From NCBI RefSeq assembly GCF_015714725.1, contig NZ_WBKM01000179.1, positions 23,016-87,015 on the forward strand: DNA of 64,000 bases, given 5' to 3'. Source of the DNA: Nostoc sp. WHI (GTDB taxonomy: Bacteria; Cyanobacteriota; Cyanobacteriia; Cyanobacteriales; Nostocaceae). Shown here one piece after another: positions 16,550 to 25,888 of the stretch. A program made the position numbers and the translations under genes. Position 1 is the first letter of the stretch. Every line of letters starts with the position of its first letter. The notes under the pieces are model-generated. The model made no database searches, was not told the origin of the DNA, and saw only the letters and a list, made by a program, of their open reading frames with translations.

Positions 16550-18511
16550 ATGATTTCATTTTTGGGGAAGTACAAGCGATCGCTAGCCTTAATTATGGCT
16601 GGCTTTATCTGTACCGTTCTGCTGGTATTTGGTAATTCTGTTATTAAGCCGAGCCTGGCTGCTGGTAATGGGATTAACGTAATTATCATGATTGGCGATG
16701 GTATGGGTTGGGAGATGGCGCGAGCCGCAGCCGTTGCCAAAGGCGCTCCTTTTTATACAAGTGGTAAAGGCTCAGGTCTAAGCTTCCAAAAGCTAACTGG
16801 ATATGGATTAGTGACCACTTACGGCACAACTATTCAGGGAAATACACCAGCCAACCCAACAAACCAGCCCCATTTAACAGGTAACTCTGCTCTAGATAAT
16901 TCTAATCCACTCACAGGTGCAAGTCCTGTTCGTCCCAACTTTTCATTCCAGCCTACTCCTTTTAATCCCGGCAACAGATTTGATGGTAATAGTCTGGCAG
17001 ACGGTAATCTGGCAGGTTATGACATCAGTAAGGGTGGCCCTGTTCCCTGGATTCCTTTGACCCCCGCTAATGCTGGTACTTATGACAAAGATTACATTAA
17101 GTACAGTTATCCCGATTCTGCTAACACCGCTACAACTCTTTATACAGGAGTAAAGAGCTTTAACAACGCGATGGGGGTAGACATCTACGAGAAGAAGTTG
17201 AAAACCATCCTGGAAATTGCCAAGGAAAATAATAAGTCTACAGGCTTGGTAACATCCGTACCTGTTAGTCACGCAACACCTGGAGCTGCTGCTTCTTTCG
17301 TAAATCGTCGTAGCAAGTACGACAGTATTTACGACCCCAGCAAGAGCAACCAAGACAGCATTTTGCAACAGACATTGCTGAACTTTAAGCCTAATGTTTT
17401 GTTGGGTGGCGGTCATCCCAAAGATTTTGAAAATCGGGAAAGTACAAGTACAGCCGATGGCGTCTTCAAATATACCTATATTACAGAAGACACTTACAAG
17501 CATTTGAAGAATAACCCGACATCCAATCGTTACGGTTATACCTTTATAGAACGTGGCCCTAATGCAACTCAGGCGTTGCTAAACACGGCTGCTAAAATCG
17601 ACCCCAACAAGGGAGGCAGATTATTTGGTCTGTATGGTGCCCGTGGACAAGATGGCAACATTCCTACCAGCTCTTCTAAAGGAGACTATAGTCTGACAGG
17701 TTTAAGCAACTTCTCCCTCTATAGCTCCGTTGTCAAGGCTGGAACTCCGGCTACCTGTCCATCAGGTAAGATAATTCCTGGTAGCATTGGGGATTGTGTT
17801 CCTGTCATTGATGCAGCAGGTAATCCCATCGCTCCTAATGTTCCTGCACCTGATACTGTCCGTCCTTTGGCTCCTGGTGAAACCGATGCCAGCTTTATCG
17901 CTAAAGAAATTAACGAAAATCCAACTTTAGCAGATTTGACCAAAGCAGCTCTAACCGTTCTAGGTAAAGACAAAGATGGTTTCTGGCTGATGGTTGAGGG
18001 AGGTGACATCGACTGGGCTGCTCATGATAACAACATGGATAACCTGATCGGAGCCATGAATGATTTTGATAAGGCAGTTCAAGAGGTTACTACTTGGGTC
18101 AACAATCATGGTGGTTGGAGCAAGAACCTAGTGCTTGTTACTGCTGACCATGACCACTACCTAACCTTGAATAATGGCTTTGCCTCAAAGTTAACTCCCA
18201 ATCCTGACCCTAATCAAGCTAGAGGCTTGAAATATAACGCCAAGGACATCACTTTCGTAAAACACAATCCTACGGATGCTGGTCACTTCTGGGGGTCTGA
18301 TCCAAATTACAAGTACCTCTGGGGTAGCCATAGCCGCCGGGTTGTACCTGTTTACTACCAGGGTGCTTACGCATCAACTCTGACCCGATCTTTCGGACAA
18401 GGCTATCAGATTAAAGATAGCTCTGGTACTTACAGTGTGCCTGGTGTTCGGGGTGTGGTTGACCAAAGTCATATCTTCCAAGCTATGAAAACTGCGATCG
18501 CAACTCCGTAA
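16550..18511 (+). CDS. PhoA-type alkaline phosphatase, secreted
   Basis: The protein has 653 residues, longer than classical PhoA (about 450-500). It has a signal peptide (residues 1 to about 38, ending SLAA). The alkaline phosphatase core is clear: MIGDGMG with metal-ligand Asp50, YPDSANTATTLYTG with the nucleophile Ser, SHATPGA, MVEGGDIDWAAHDN (Glu, Asp and His ligands), VTADHDH and a late His in WGSHSRR. It hydrolyses phosphomonoesters in the periplasm or outside the cell with two zinc and one magnesium. Extra length comes from a Pro/Asn-rich insert after residue 95 and a Pro-rich loop around residue 430. It sits beside a zinc-type exporter and the phoX pair; a weak Pho-box-like series (CTTAAATT near 16173) lies upstream of the small gene before it. 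Confidence 0.88.
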   Translation: MISFLGKYKRSLALIMAGFICTVLLVFGNSVIKPSLAAGNGINVIIMIGDGMGWEMARAAAVAKGAPFYTSGKGSGLSFQKLTGYGLVTTYGTTIQGNTPANPTNQPHLTGNSALDNSNPLTGASPVRPNFSFQPTPFNPGNRFDGNSLADGNLAGYDISKGGPVPWIPLTPANAGTYDKDYIKYSYPDSANTATTLYTGVKSFNNAMGVDIYEKKLKTILEIAKENNKSTGLVTSVPVSHATPGAAASFVNRRSKYDSIYDPSKSNQDSILQQTLLNFKPNVLLGGGHPKDFENRESTSTADGVFKYTYITEDTYKHLKNNPTSNRYGYTFIERGPNATQALLNTAAKIDPNKGGRLFGLYGARGQDGNIPTSSSKGDYSLTGLSNFSLYSSVVKAGTPATCPSGKIIPGSIGDCVPVIDAAGNPIAPNVPAPDTVRPLAPGETDASFIAKEINENPTLADLTKAALTVLGKDKDGFWLMVEGGDIDWAAHDNNMDNLIGAMNDFDKAVQEVTTWVNNHGGWSKNLVLVTADHDHYLTLNNGFASKLTPNPDPNQARGLKYNAKDITFVKHNPTDAGHFWGSDPNYKYLWGSHSRRVVPVYYQGAYASTLTRSFGQGYQIKDSSGTYSVPGVRGVVDQSHIFQAMKTAIATP

Positions 18512-18637
18512 ATTGAATCCACCGCTTCACTGAACACCGACTGAAAAGCTTTGTGTTGCAGAGACGTGTGCGATCGCGTCTCTGTCTCATAAACCTATTG
18601 CGGTATTTTTGCACCTGTTATTAATTAGAGGAAAAAA

Positions 18638-19153
18638 ATGACTGACTCCATCTTCAAGAAGTTAGCAGCTGTAACGGTAGGAACTGCTCTGATTTTTTCG
18701 TTAGGGGAAACTATTCCTGCCCAAGCTGCAAACCTGATTTATGATTTCTCCAACGAAAATAAAACTCTCACAGGCACTTTTTCGTTCGACCAAGCAGCAG
18801 CAGCAGACGATCAACAAGTAACGATCGCCGAAGGTTTAAAGATTTTTGCTACCTACGGTGGCCAATCCTACACTGAAGCAGATGATTCTTTAGCGTCAGT
18901 TTTTACCGACTTTTCGGGAACTATTTTGAACGAAGCGGGATTGGGTTTATCTTTTACACCCGGTAGTTTTAATGTCTACGGAGAAAATTTTATCGATCTG
19001 AATGATTCCACTGATGCTGGTGTTCAGACCGTCACTTACACTTACAGAAGTGTTCCAGAGCCAAGTTTGATGCTTGGATTGTCTGTGGTCGGGTTGAGTT
19101 TGTTCTTGAGTAAAAAGATAGCATCTTCTAGACTATCAAGCACAAAAGCTTAA
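18638..19153 (+). CDS. PEP-CTERM sorting-domain protein
   Basis: The protein has 171 residues and starts at ATG 18638 behind AGAGGA. It has a signal peptide (residues 1-31, cleavage after PAQAA), a beta-rich acidic domain and a C-terminal SVPEPSLMLGLSVVGLSLFL followed by a Lys/Arg/Ser tail, the PEP-CTERM signal. Its domain resembles that of the protein at 13763 (YDF near the start, GTFSF, then GLKIFATYGGQSYTE). It follows the alkaline phosphatase by 126 bases on the same strand and may be expressed with it. It is probably a surface or matrix protein. Confidence 0.85.
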   Translation: MTDSIFKKLAAVTVGTALIFSLGETIPAQAANLIYDFSNENKTLTGTFSFDQAAAADDQQVTIAEGLKIFATYGGQSYTEADDSLASVFTDFSGTILNEAGLGLSFTPGSFNVYGENFIDLNDSTDAGVQTVTYTYRSVPEPSLMLGLSVVGLSLFLSKKIASSRLSSTKA

Positions 19154-19172
19154 GCCAACTTATCAAGAATAA

Positions 19173-19307
19173 CAGGGTTCGGATAAGACTTGATCCCCCC
19201 GCCTGTGGCGACCCCCTTAGAAAGGGGGTAAAAGAGATATGAGCAAGGCTTTTTAAGGGGGGTTGGGGGGATCTTCGAGGAATAAACACGTTAACCGAAC
19301 TGTATTG
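19173..19307. repeat. Inverted-repeat element of the GTTCGG family (copy 1)
   Basis: The left end CAGGGTTCGGATAAG (19173) and right end TTAACCGAACTGTATTG (to 19307) are imperfect inverted repeats. Nested inside at 19192-19273 is a second inverted repeat, GATCCCCCC with GGGGGGATC, plus CCCCCTTAGAAAGGGGG. Related ends occur at 58281-58412 and about 58988. It lies between the PEP-CTERM gene and argG and has no coding capacity. Confidence 0.6.
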
Positions 19308-19437
19308 AGACGAGACTTAACTGTAATGTCTGGGTTTGCAGTTAATTAACCTATAGGTTGTTGTATGAATAAAATATACATGGATTAGTTTAGATATAAT
19401 AATGACTCATTCTTTGTTTTCCTAACTGGAGAAATTA

Positions 19438-20640
19438 ATGGGTCGCGCCAAAAAGGTTGTCCTGGCATATTCTGGCGGAGTAGATACCTCAGTTTGCATC
19501 CCCTACCTCAAGCAGGAGTGGGGTGTAGAAGAGGTGATTACTTTAGCAGCAGATTTAGGTCAGGGAGATGAATTAGAGCCAATTCGAGAAAAAGCTTTAA
19601 AATCGGGTGCAAGTGAATCCCTTGTGGCAGATGTCAAAGACAGTTTCGTTAAAGATTACGCCTTTGGAGCGATTCAAGCCAACGCCCTCTATGAAAATCG
19701 TTATCCTCTCGGAACTGCCCTTGCTCGTCCACTTATTGCCAAGGTATTAGTAGAAACAGCTGAAAAATATGGTGCTGATGCGATCGCTCACGGTTGCACT
19801 GGTAAGGGTAACGATCAGGTTCGCTTTGATGTCTCTGTTACCGCCCTAAACCCCAACCTGAAGATCCTCGCACCAGCCAGAGAATGGGGGATGAGCCGAG
19901 AGGAAACCATCGCCTATGGGGAAGACTTTGGTATCCCCTCACCAGTAAAAAAATCCTCTCCCTACAGCATTGACAAGAATTTGCTTGGTCGTAGCATTGA
20001 AGCTGGTTTACTCGAAGATCCGTCATTCGAGCCACCAGAAGAAATTTATGAGATGATCAAAGCGATCGCTGACACTCCCAACGAGCCAGAGTACATCGAA
20101 ATTGGTTTCTACGGTGGTGTTCCCACAACTCTCAACGGTATCGCCAAAAAGCCAGTTGAGCTAATTGAACAACTCAATCAAGTGGTAGGAAATCACGGCA
20201 TTGGACGGATCGACATGATCGAAAATCGTCTGGTGGGTATCAAATCGCGGGAGATATACGAATCACCCGCGATGCTAGTTCTAATTCAGGCACATAGGGA
20301 TTTAGAAAGCTTGACTTTAACGGCAGATGTCACCCATTACAAACGTGGCATTGAAGAAACTTACAGCCAAATCGTTTACAACGGTTTGTGGTACAGCCCA
20401 CTCAAAGTTGCACTTGATGCCTTTATTCAAAAGACGCAAGAGCGAGTCTCTGGAACTGTGCGAGTCAAGTTGTTCAAGGGCAACTCTACGACAGTTGGGC
20501 GTTGGAGCGATAATTCCCTCTACACTCCCGATTTGGCAACCTACGGAGCCGAAGACAAATTTGACCACAAAGCTGCTGAAGGCTTTATCTACGTTTGGGG
20601 ATTACCAACTCGCATTTGGTCGCAGTTAACCAAAGGTTAG
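19438..20640 (+). CDS. argG: Argininosuccinate synthase
   Basis: The protein has 400 residues, the normal family length, and starts at ATG 19438 with GGAGA upstream. It joins citrulline and aspartate with ATP in the seventh step of arginine synthesis, in the cytoplasm. The PP-loop ATP site [11 protein letters not shown] is at residues 9-19, followed by the conserved [29 protein letters not shown] and [15 protein letters not shown] motifs. No feature is missing. It is monocistronic, with a hairpin after it. Confidence 0.97.
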   Translation: MGRAKKVVLAYSGGVDTSVCIPYLKQEWGVEEVITLAADLGQGDELEPIREKALKSGASESLVADVKDSFVKDYAFGAIQANALYENRYPLGTALARPLIAKVLVETAEKYGADAIAHGCTGKGNDQVRFDVSVTALNPNLKILAPAREWGMSREETIAYGEDFGIPSPVKKSSPYSIDKNLLGRSIEAGLLEDPSFEPPEEIYEMIKAIADTPNEPEYIEIGFYGGVPTTLNGIAKKPVELIEQLNQVVGNHGIGRIDMIENRLVGIKSREIYESPAMLVLIQAHRDLESLTLTADVTHYKRGIEETYSQIVYNGLWYSPLKVALDAFIQKTQERVSGTVRVKLFKGNSTTVGRWSDNSLYTPDLATYGAEDKFDHKAAEGFIYVWGLPTRIWSQLTKG

Positions 20641-20663
20641 GAGTTAGAAAGCAAAATACAAAC

Positions 20664-20683
20664 AGACGCGATTAATCGCGTCT
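20664..20683. terminator. Bidirectional hairpin between argG and the dedA-like gene
   Basis: AGACGCGATT / AATCGCGTCT is a perfect 20-bp palindrome between two convergent genes; on the minus strand a T-rich run follows. The same palindrome type recurs at 33390-33409, after ndhJ, and twice within 58320-58392, so it is also a dispersed repeat. Confidence 0.6.
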
Positions 20684-21316
20684 CTACTCCTCACCACTCG
20701 TTTCCTTGATTTGGCGAGACTCCAACCACAGGGGTACAACAATTAAGCCAGTCATGATCAGCAACGCTGCGATCGCAAATTTACCCACCCAAGCAACCAA
20801 TTGTTCTAGAGAGATAATTTTGCCAGCAAAGAAAGCTAATGTCACCATCAAACTAGCCCAAGCAATTGCTCCCAACAAGTTGTATAAAAAGAATTTTCCG
20901 AAGGGCATTTCGACTATACCAGCTAGCGGTGCGGCAAAAACTCGGAACAATGCCAGAAAACGCCCAAAAAATACCGTTTTAGCAGCATTTTGACTAAATT
21001 TTTCTTTAATGTTCAGCAGTCGGATTTCAGAAATCCGAAATATACTACCAACTTTTACCAGAAAAGGCCAACCGCTAACCCTACCAATCCAATAGCCACA
21101 AGTGCCGCCAATTACAGCACCCATAATTGCATCACTGAGAACCAGCCAGAAATTCAGTTCATTGCTACCAGATAGAAACCCACCCACTAAGGTCACGGTT
21201 TCACCAGGAATCGGAAGACCTAAATTTTCTAATAAAATTCCCAAAAAAACTGCCCAATAGCCATACCTGTGGGCGACTTCCTGGATGTTTTCTAGTGAAA
21301 TCAGCTCTAAAGACAT
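20684..21316 (-). CDS. DedA family membrane protein
   Basis: The protein has 210 residues with about five membrane segments. The DedA/SNARE-associated domain is shown by NLGLPIPGETVTLVGG (residues about 31-46), the GYWIGR motif and FFGRFLALFRVFAAPLAG. DedA proteins are half-type transporters or lipid scramblases; several recycle undecaprenyl phosphate or move phospholipids and confer envelope stress resistance. The conserved Glu in PGE and the Arg residues in GRF...FR are present. It is convergent with argG and shares a terminator with it. Confidence 0.88.
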   Translation of the reverse strand: MSLELISLENIQEVAHRYGYWAVFLGILLENLGLPIPGETVTLVGGFLSGSNELNFWLVLSDAIMGAVIGGTCGYWIGRVSGWPFLVKVGSIFRISEIRLLNIKEKFSQNAAKTVFFGRFLALFRVFAAPLAGIVEMPFGKFFLYNLLGAIAWASLMVTLAFFAGKIISLEQLVAWVGKFAIAALLIMTGLIVVPLWLESRQIKETSGEE

Positions 21317-21807
21317 CCCGCACCGCCATCTTTACAAATTTTTACTTTTACTATATCTTTGCTTGTTTTTGGGCGGGGTGTCAATCAAACCGCTTACGTG
21401 GAGTCATTAAGTCATTACTTTAATTCTGAATATTCCATAGCCTCTAGTCTATGGTAACTATTGTATTTTGACTATTAACTACACAATTTTTAGAATTTTT
21501 TATCACAAAATCTTATTTATTGAAAATAAATAAGAAAAAGTTTATAAAATTTATAAACTCCAGTTAAATTATGAAAATCTTGTAAAAGATACGATTAATA
21601 CCGAAATTATTAGGCGCTTATGCATATATTAGTGAAAGTTATGATAAATTATACGGCATCAATACTGAAACAAAGTCTCTCAACTGCACGGCTGCAATTG
21701 CCCAAATATAATATATAGGTAAAACAGTTATTTTGTCGTTGAAAAAGAATAGGTATTGATGTCATTTTGCGATTTTTGTCAAGTGTTCAAACTACCCTCT
21801 TAAATTC
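21317..21807. other. AT-rich intergenic region before the STAS gene
   Basis: About 490 bases, divergent promoter region between the dedA-like gene and the STAS gene. It is AT-rich with no reading frame that looks coding and no recognised operator. Confidence 0.35.
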
Positions 21808-22164
21808 ATGACTCTCACACAAGAACTTCAAGTAATTTTGTTCAAACCCCAAGCAAGCATAGATTTGGAAGGCGGTATGGCTTTGAGCAAACAGATGGCT
21901 GGAGTCGTTCCCCAAGCAGATCAACTCTGGATTATCGACCTTGCAGAAGTGAATTTCATGGACAGTTCTGGGCTAGTCCCTTTAGTAAAAGGATTGAAAG
22001 CCGCACGTCAGAGTGGTTGCCGCTTGGTTTTATGCAACGTGCAAGTTCCTGTACGGTTAATTTTGGAACTCACCCAACTAGATTCAGTGTTTGAAATTTT
22101 TCACACTTACGAAGACATTTTTACCCCCGTCAAAGATAACAATCTGGTGTTACAGGCTGACTAA
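21808..22164 (+). CDS. STAS-domain protein (anti-sigma factor antagonist type)
   Basis: The 118-residue protein is a single STAS domain of the SpoIIAA/RsbV type. LWIIDLAEVNFMDSSGLVPL carries the conserved Ser (DSSG) that in this family is phosphorylated by an anti-sigma kinase. Helix and strand pattern (LVKGLKAARQSGCRLVLCNV) and length also fit. In cyanobacteria such proteins take part in partner-switching control of sigma factors or of exopolysaccharide synthesis. No kinase or phosphatase gene is adjacent, so the partner is unknown. Confidence 0.85.
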   Translation: MTLTQELQVILFKPQASIDLEGGMALSKQMAGVVPQADQLWIIDLAEVNFMDSSGLVPLVKGLKAARQSGCRLVLCNVQVPVRLILELTQLDSVFEIFHTYEDIFTPVKDNNLVLQAD

Positions 22165-22438
22165 TAGCTCTGCGTGTACAAGGAAGGTGGAGTCAAACAA
22201 TATTTGCATTTTTCACACTTTCCAGCCTTTTAAAGGCGGGCTTTTCAAATTACTCTAAGCTAATTGCTTTGTGTCCCACGCAACTAGTACAAAGAAGTAG
22301 GAGGTAAGAAAGGATAGAACATCAGCCTATGCGTTATTTCTAACTGCATAGTTATTTTGAGCTTGATGTACTAGTTGGATTTCTCCAAGATACTTAGCTG
22401 CAATTTCTTACCTCTTCGATTCCACCATAATGGCAAGT

Positions 22439-22999
22439 TTAGGCATTCTGAGGAGTCGAAATGTTACTTTGTTCGGATGCTGGGCGGGGAAAATTTGGCA
22501 AATCAATGCCGCTATGAGTGGCATTGCGGGTTTTGAGTGCTAATCGATAACTCACGCTTTGCAGTTCTGCCTGTAGTTGGCGATTTTCCCGTTGTAGCAT
22601 TGCTACCTTTTCTCTGACTGGAGTTATCCTCTCCTCAAATTTACGACGGTAAATTTGAGGCAACTCTTGTACTACTTGCTCTAACATCCGATTGCGATCA
22701 GTTAGTTCTTGGACTGACTGGCGCAATTGGTACATTTCGGAGTCACGAGTTGTAATTTGCTCTTGGTAGAACGTCACCTGTTGTTCCACAGCCTGGAGTT
22801 GTTCGTGCAAAGCCTGTAATTGAGTCAGGTCGCGCTCAAGTTCCGGCTGCTGAGGCATAAAGTTAGTATTACCCTTTACCAGCCGGAATAGTTCTTGAGA
22901 TAGCTGTTGCACTAACTGGTCGCGAAGTTGCAACTCTTGGCGTAGCTGCGATACTTCCGTAGATAGAACTTGAATATTAGGTGTATCAGATTGGCTCAC
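22439..22999 (-). CDS. Coiled-coil protein of unknown function
   Basis: The protein has 186 residues from GTG 22999. Residues about 8-150 are almost continuous heptad-rich helix (VSQLRQELQLRDQLVQQLSQ at the start), rich in Gln, Glu and Leu, so it forms a long coiled coil. The last 30 residues are polar and probably unstructured. No known domain is recognised. It lies 147 bases downstream of rpsF on the same strand and may be read from the same transcript. Confidence 0.7.
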   Translation of the reverse strand: MSQSDTPNIQVLSTEVSQLRQELQLRDQLVQQLSQELFRLVKGNTNFMPQQPELERDLTQLQALHEQLQAVEQQVTFYQEQITTRDSEMYQLRQSVQELTDRNRMLEQVVQELPQIYRRKFEERITPVREKVAMLQRENRQLQAELQSVSYRLALKTRNATHSGIDLPNFPRPASEQSNISTPQNA

Positions 23000-23146
23000 A
23001 GTAGCTTAAAGCTCCCATTCAGAATCTTGTCCACTCTTAGGTATAACTGCGGGAGTACTACCTTTGGCAAGTATTTGTTAATTTAGCATTCCCAAACAAG
23101 TCACTAAGAAAGAAAAAGACAAAATTTTATTGAAGGGCGTTGAGCA

Positions 23147-23500
23147 TTAACTTTCTTCCGCAGCCCCTTTGATTGTTACAGCTGCAGTCACTTTAGGGGG
23201 TTTTTCCTCTTCGAGTTCCTGCTTAATTGTCAGATAGCGAATCACTTCTTCACTCAAACGCATGGCGCGTTCATAGGGAGCGATCGCAGTTGCAGGTGCA
23301 GCGTAGTTTAACTGGATGTAGATGCCGTCCCGGTGCTTTTTTATTTCATAAGCGAGACGACGCTTACCACGATTTTGAATTTGGATATCCTCAGCGCCTT
23401 GTTCACGAAGCAAATTCTGATATTTAGTAACTGCTTGCTCTACCTGTTCTTCTCCCAGGTCAGGACGTAGGATGTACATTGTCTCGTAATTTGTAGTCAT
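23147..23500 (-). CDS. rpsF: 30S ribosomal protein S6
   Basis: The protein has 117 residues from ATG 23500, with AAGGAAA upstream; a frame extension to 23524 is not needed. It has the S6 fold: [38 protein letters not shown] and a C-terminal acidic tail ([20 protein letters not shown]). S6 binds S18 and 16S rRNA in the platform of the small subunit. In many bacteria rpsF precedes ssb and rpsR; here it stands alone with a coiled-coil gene, the usual cyanobacterial situation. Confidence 0.95.
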   Translation of the reverse strand: MTTNYETMYILRPDLGEEQVEQAVTKYQNLLREQGAEDIQIQNRGKRRLAYEIKKHRDGIYIQLNYAAPATAIAPYERAMRLSEEVIRYLTIKQELEEEKPPKVTAAVTIKGAAEES

Positions 23501-23911
23501 ATTTTTCAGTTTCCTTATGGGCAAAAATGGCTGCTTATATCAATTTATACTAGATTTTTATTCAAAATACTAGTATTAATCAACATCTGAAGCAACAAGG
23601 AACTATAATCTTACCAGTTTTAAATTTGAATCATTAGCCCAATCTGCCGAAGTTTGGATTTTTTTGCATCTCTAATGAGAATTAGGTCGGGAGATAACCC
23701 CCAGATTTATTTAGCAAGTAAGAATCCGGCTTTTGGCGCTCGCCAGCAAATTGATCAAGCTATCAGCCTAGTCATCGGGTATGTTTTCTTAAGGGTATCT
23801 ATAGCGATCGCTTTCAGACTCAAGGCTGAATTGGTTCGCTAAATAGCTAACTGAGGATTGCTACCCGCTCACAGTAACAAAAAAGCAGATAAAAGGATAT
23901 TCATTAAGGTT
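23501..23911. other. Divergent intergenic region rpsF / FAH gene
   Basis: About 410 bases. Short open frames here contain HIP1 sites but have neither a ribosome site nor recognisable protein. It must hold the rpsF promoter; no specific element was identified. Confidence 0.35.
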
Positions 23912-24685
23912 ATGGCGCAGCGCTATGTGCGAATTCAAAATCAAGAAGGACAAATTTACTACGGTTTACTACAACCATCCTTCAATGTCCAGGTGCTAGA
24001 TGCTCCACCCTGGTTACAAGGGCAAGCCACTGATTTAACTTTGACACCAGAAAATTACCAAATTTTGGCTCCCTGCGCTCCCTCAAAAATTGTGGCGGTG
24101 GGCAAGAATTATGCAGAACATGCGGCAGAAATGGGAACTTCAGTGCCTTCTGAGCCACTAATTTTTCTCAAGCCTCCCACGTCGATCATTCCGTCTGAAA
24201 CGGAAATTAAGTATCCTCCCCAGTCACAACGAGTTGATTACGAAGGAGAGTTAGCACTAGTGATTGGCGATCGCGCCTTTGACTGTACACCAGAGGTAGC
24301 CCAAACTAAAATTTGGGGCTACACTATCGCCAATGACATAACAGCACGAGATTTCCAAAAACGGGATGGTCAATGGACGCGAGCCAAAGGTTTTGATACT
24401 TTCTGTCCCTTGGGGCCTTGGATTGTGCGGGAATTGAATCCAGGAGCGAGATTGCAGACTTTTGTGAATGACTACGCCAAGCCAGTACAATCTACCTGTA
24501 TCGATCAGATGGTCTTTCCCCCTGATGTACTAGTATCCTATATTAGTCAGATTATGACGCTACTACCCGGTGATGTGGTGCTTACAGGTACGCCAGAGGG
24601 TGTAGGCCCATTGCACCGAGGCGATCGCGTCCGTGTGGAAATTGAAGGTATTGGGCGCTTGGAAAACACCGTGGCAGCCCGTTAA
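23912..24685 (+). CDS. Fumarylacetoacetate hydrolase family protein
   Basis: The protein has 257 residues from ATG 23912; a TTG at 23858 would add a non-conserved N-terminus. The FAH fold is clear: KIVAVGKNYAEHAAEM, PLIFLKPPTSII, VDYEGELALVIG with the metal-binding Glu residues, then GYTIANDITARDFQ and LLPGDVVLTGTPEGVGP. Family members hydrolyse or decarboxylate 2-oxo compounds (fumarylpyruvate, oxaloacetate, homoprotocatechuate products). The substrate cannot be told from sequence; oxaloacetate decarboxylase or acylpyruvase activity is plausible. It ends 3 bases before the end of the convergent Tic20 gene. Confidence 0.9.
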   Translation: MAQRYVRIQNQEGQIYYGLLQPSFNVQVLDAPPWLQGQATDLTLTPENYQILAPCAPSKIVAVGKNYAEHAAEMGTSVPSEPLIFLKPPTSIIPSETEIKYPPQSQRVDYEGELALVIGDRAFDCTPEVAQTKIWGYTIANDITARDFQKRDGQWTRAKGFDTFCPLGPWIVRELNPGARLQTFVNDYAKPVQSTCIDQMVFPPDVLVSYISQIMTLLPGDVVLTGTPEGVGPLHRGDRVRVEIEGIGRLENTVAAR

Positions 24686-24688
24686 CTA

Positions 24689-25165
24689 CTAGCGCACTTG
24701 CATGTACACTGCCTCGGAAATCGCCGGAATTTCCGCATAACGTCCGCTCACAGACTGGATAACTGAATATGCAACTGCTCCCACTATGCCTAGAAAAATG
24801 GTTGTGGATAAGGTTTGGATTGCAAAACCACCAGTGGGAACCAGTCCAACAATATCCATCAGAATACTAAACAAAAAGATAACAATGTCCAGAAGGATCG
24901 CCTGCATGGTGTTGAAACGAATGAAGTGACTGATTTTTTCGTTTCTTACCACCAATAGGAATAAGGCAAAGAAAACAATCAGTCCTGCAAAGCGCACACG
25001 TCTGTAAAATGACCATAAAATCAGAATCGGTGCGAAAACGAGTGCCAGGGGAGGAAACTGGTCTAACAAAAAAAAGCCGAAAGTTACTACCTCGACCATC
25101 GGTAGCAAATAAGGCAAACAAGCAAAAATCCGATCTGAAACTGTTGTAGACCCGCGCAAAGACAT
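24689..25165 (-). CDS. Tic20 family protein
   Basis: The protein has 158 residues with four hydrophobic segments after a short cytoplasmic N-terminus. RIFACLPYLLPMVEVVTFGF, FYRRVRFAGLIVFFALFL, FIRFNTMQAILLDI and a last helix match the cyanobacterial homologues of the chloroplast inner-envelope protein Tic20. In plastids Tic20 forms part of the import channel; in cyanobacteria the role is unknown, and the FNTMQA motif is the best family mark. It is convergent with the FAH gene. Confidence 0.85.
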   Translation of the reverse strand: MSLRGSTTVSDRIFACLPYLLPMVEVVTFGFFLLDQFPPLALVFAPILILWSFYRRVRFAGLIVFFALFLLVVRNEKISHFIRFNTMQAILLDIVIFLFSILMDIVGLVPTGGFAIQTLSTTIFLGIVGAVAYSVIQSVSGRYAEIPAISEAVYMQVR

Positions 25166-25246
25166 TATGCGTTCTCCTATGGTGAAATTTCAATAGTCAC
25201 TTGAGCTTAGGATAACGCAGTTGCTTGGTCTTGCTGGCAAATTCAA

Positions 25247-25444
25247 CTATTCTATATGGGCGATGCGAAAGCCCATCATACACTCATACTGGTCTGGCTG
25301 CTGTTGAGTAAGTTTCCGAATGGCTTGACCACAGCGCAGTTTACCCCGATGCCAACGAGGTTGACCGCTTCGGTCAGCGAGTAAACAAGACTGGCAAACT
25401 TGCTCAGGGGCAAGGATTTGCTCGTCCATTAAAATGACTAACAT
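25247..25444 (-). CDS. Conserved small cysteine-containing protein
   Basis: The protein has 65 residues from ATG 25444, chosen because a strong AGGAGG site lies about 6 bases upstream on the minus strand; the frame continues to 25465 without such support. It has CQSCLLAD, then GKLRCGQAI and a late Cys (YECMMGF), four Cys that could form a small metal site. I remember closely similar short proteins from other Nostocales, of unknown function. No neighbour suggests a role. Confidence 0.7.
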   Translation of the reverse strand: MLVILMDEQILAPEQVCQSCLLADRSGQPRWHRGKLRCGQAIRKLTQQQPDQYECMMGFRIAHIE

Positions 25445-25888
25445 CGAATCCCTCCTGTAAATCATTTCACTCAGGCGAAGACACGCGTTTAGGGGTTCTA
25501 AGAGCCGCTTTAGGTAGGTTGGGCGCGTGCTGCGGGATTAAGTGTTGTGATTTGTGATGGCGCTTTGCGCCCGCCATAGGCGATCGCACAGGACACTTAA
25601 GAGCCACATCTACCTCTTTGTAGCAAAAATGGGGGCGATCGCAATTCAATCAAAGTTGTCAAGTGAATCTTAATTTATTGTATGTTGTGTCTATTGCAAA
25701 TTGGACATTCTAATGAAGAGTGCTGAGTTCCGAGTGCTGAGTTTGTAAAGTGCGAGAAGTTAAGTAAGTAAAAATGAGTTAATTTGATGGCGATTTAGGT
25801 AATGCAATTACAAATTACTGAGGTAAACTTGCAAGCAAGATAATACACAATATTACTGGGCGGCTCGTCGGTCTGGGCATCACTCACA
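25445..25888. other. Intergenic region with short repeats
   Basis: About 440 bases between divergent genes. It contains HIP1 copies, a GAGTGCTGAGTTCC direct repeat near 25718-25742, a type of short repeat common in these genomes, and AT-rich DNA upstream of the large gene at 25889. No operator was recognised. Confidence 0.4.

Noticed and set aside
16943..17503. 186-codon open frame on the minus strand within the alkaline phosphatase gene
   Set aside because: Shadow of a well-supported gene with all catalytic motifs in the other frame.
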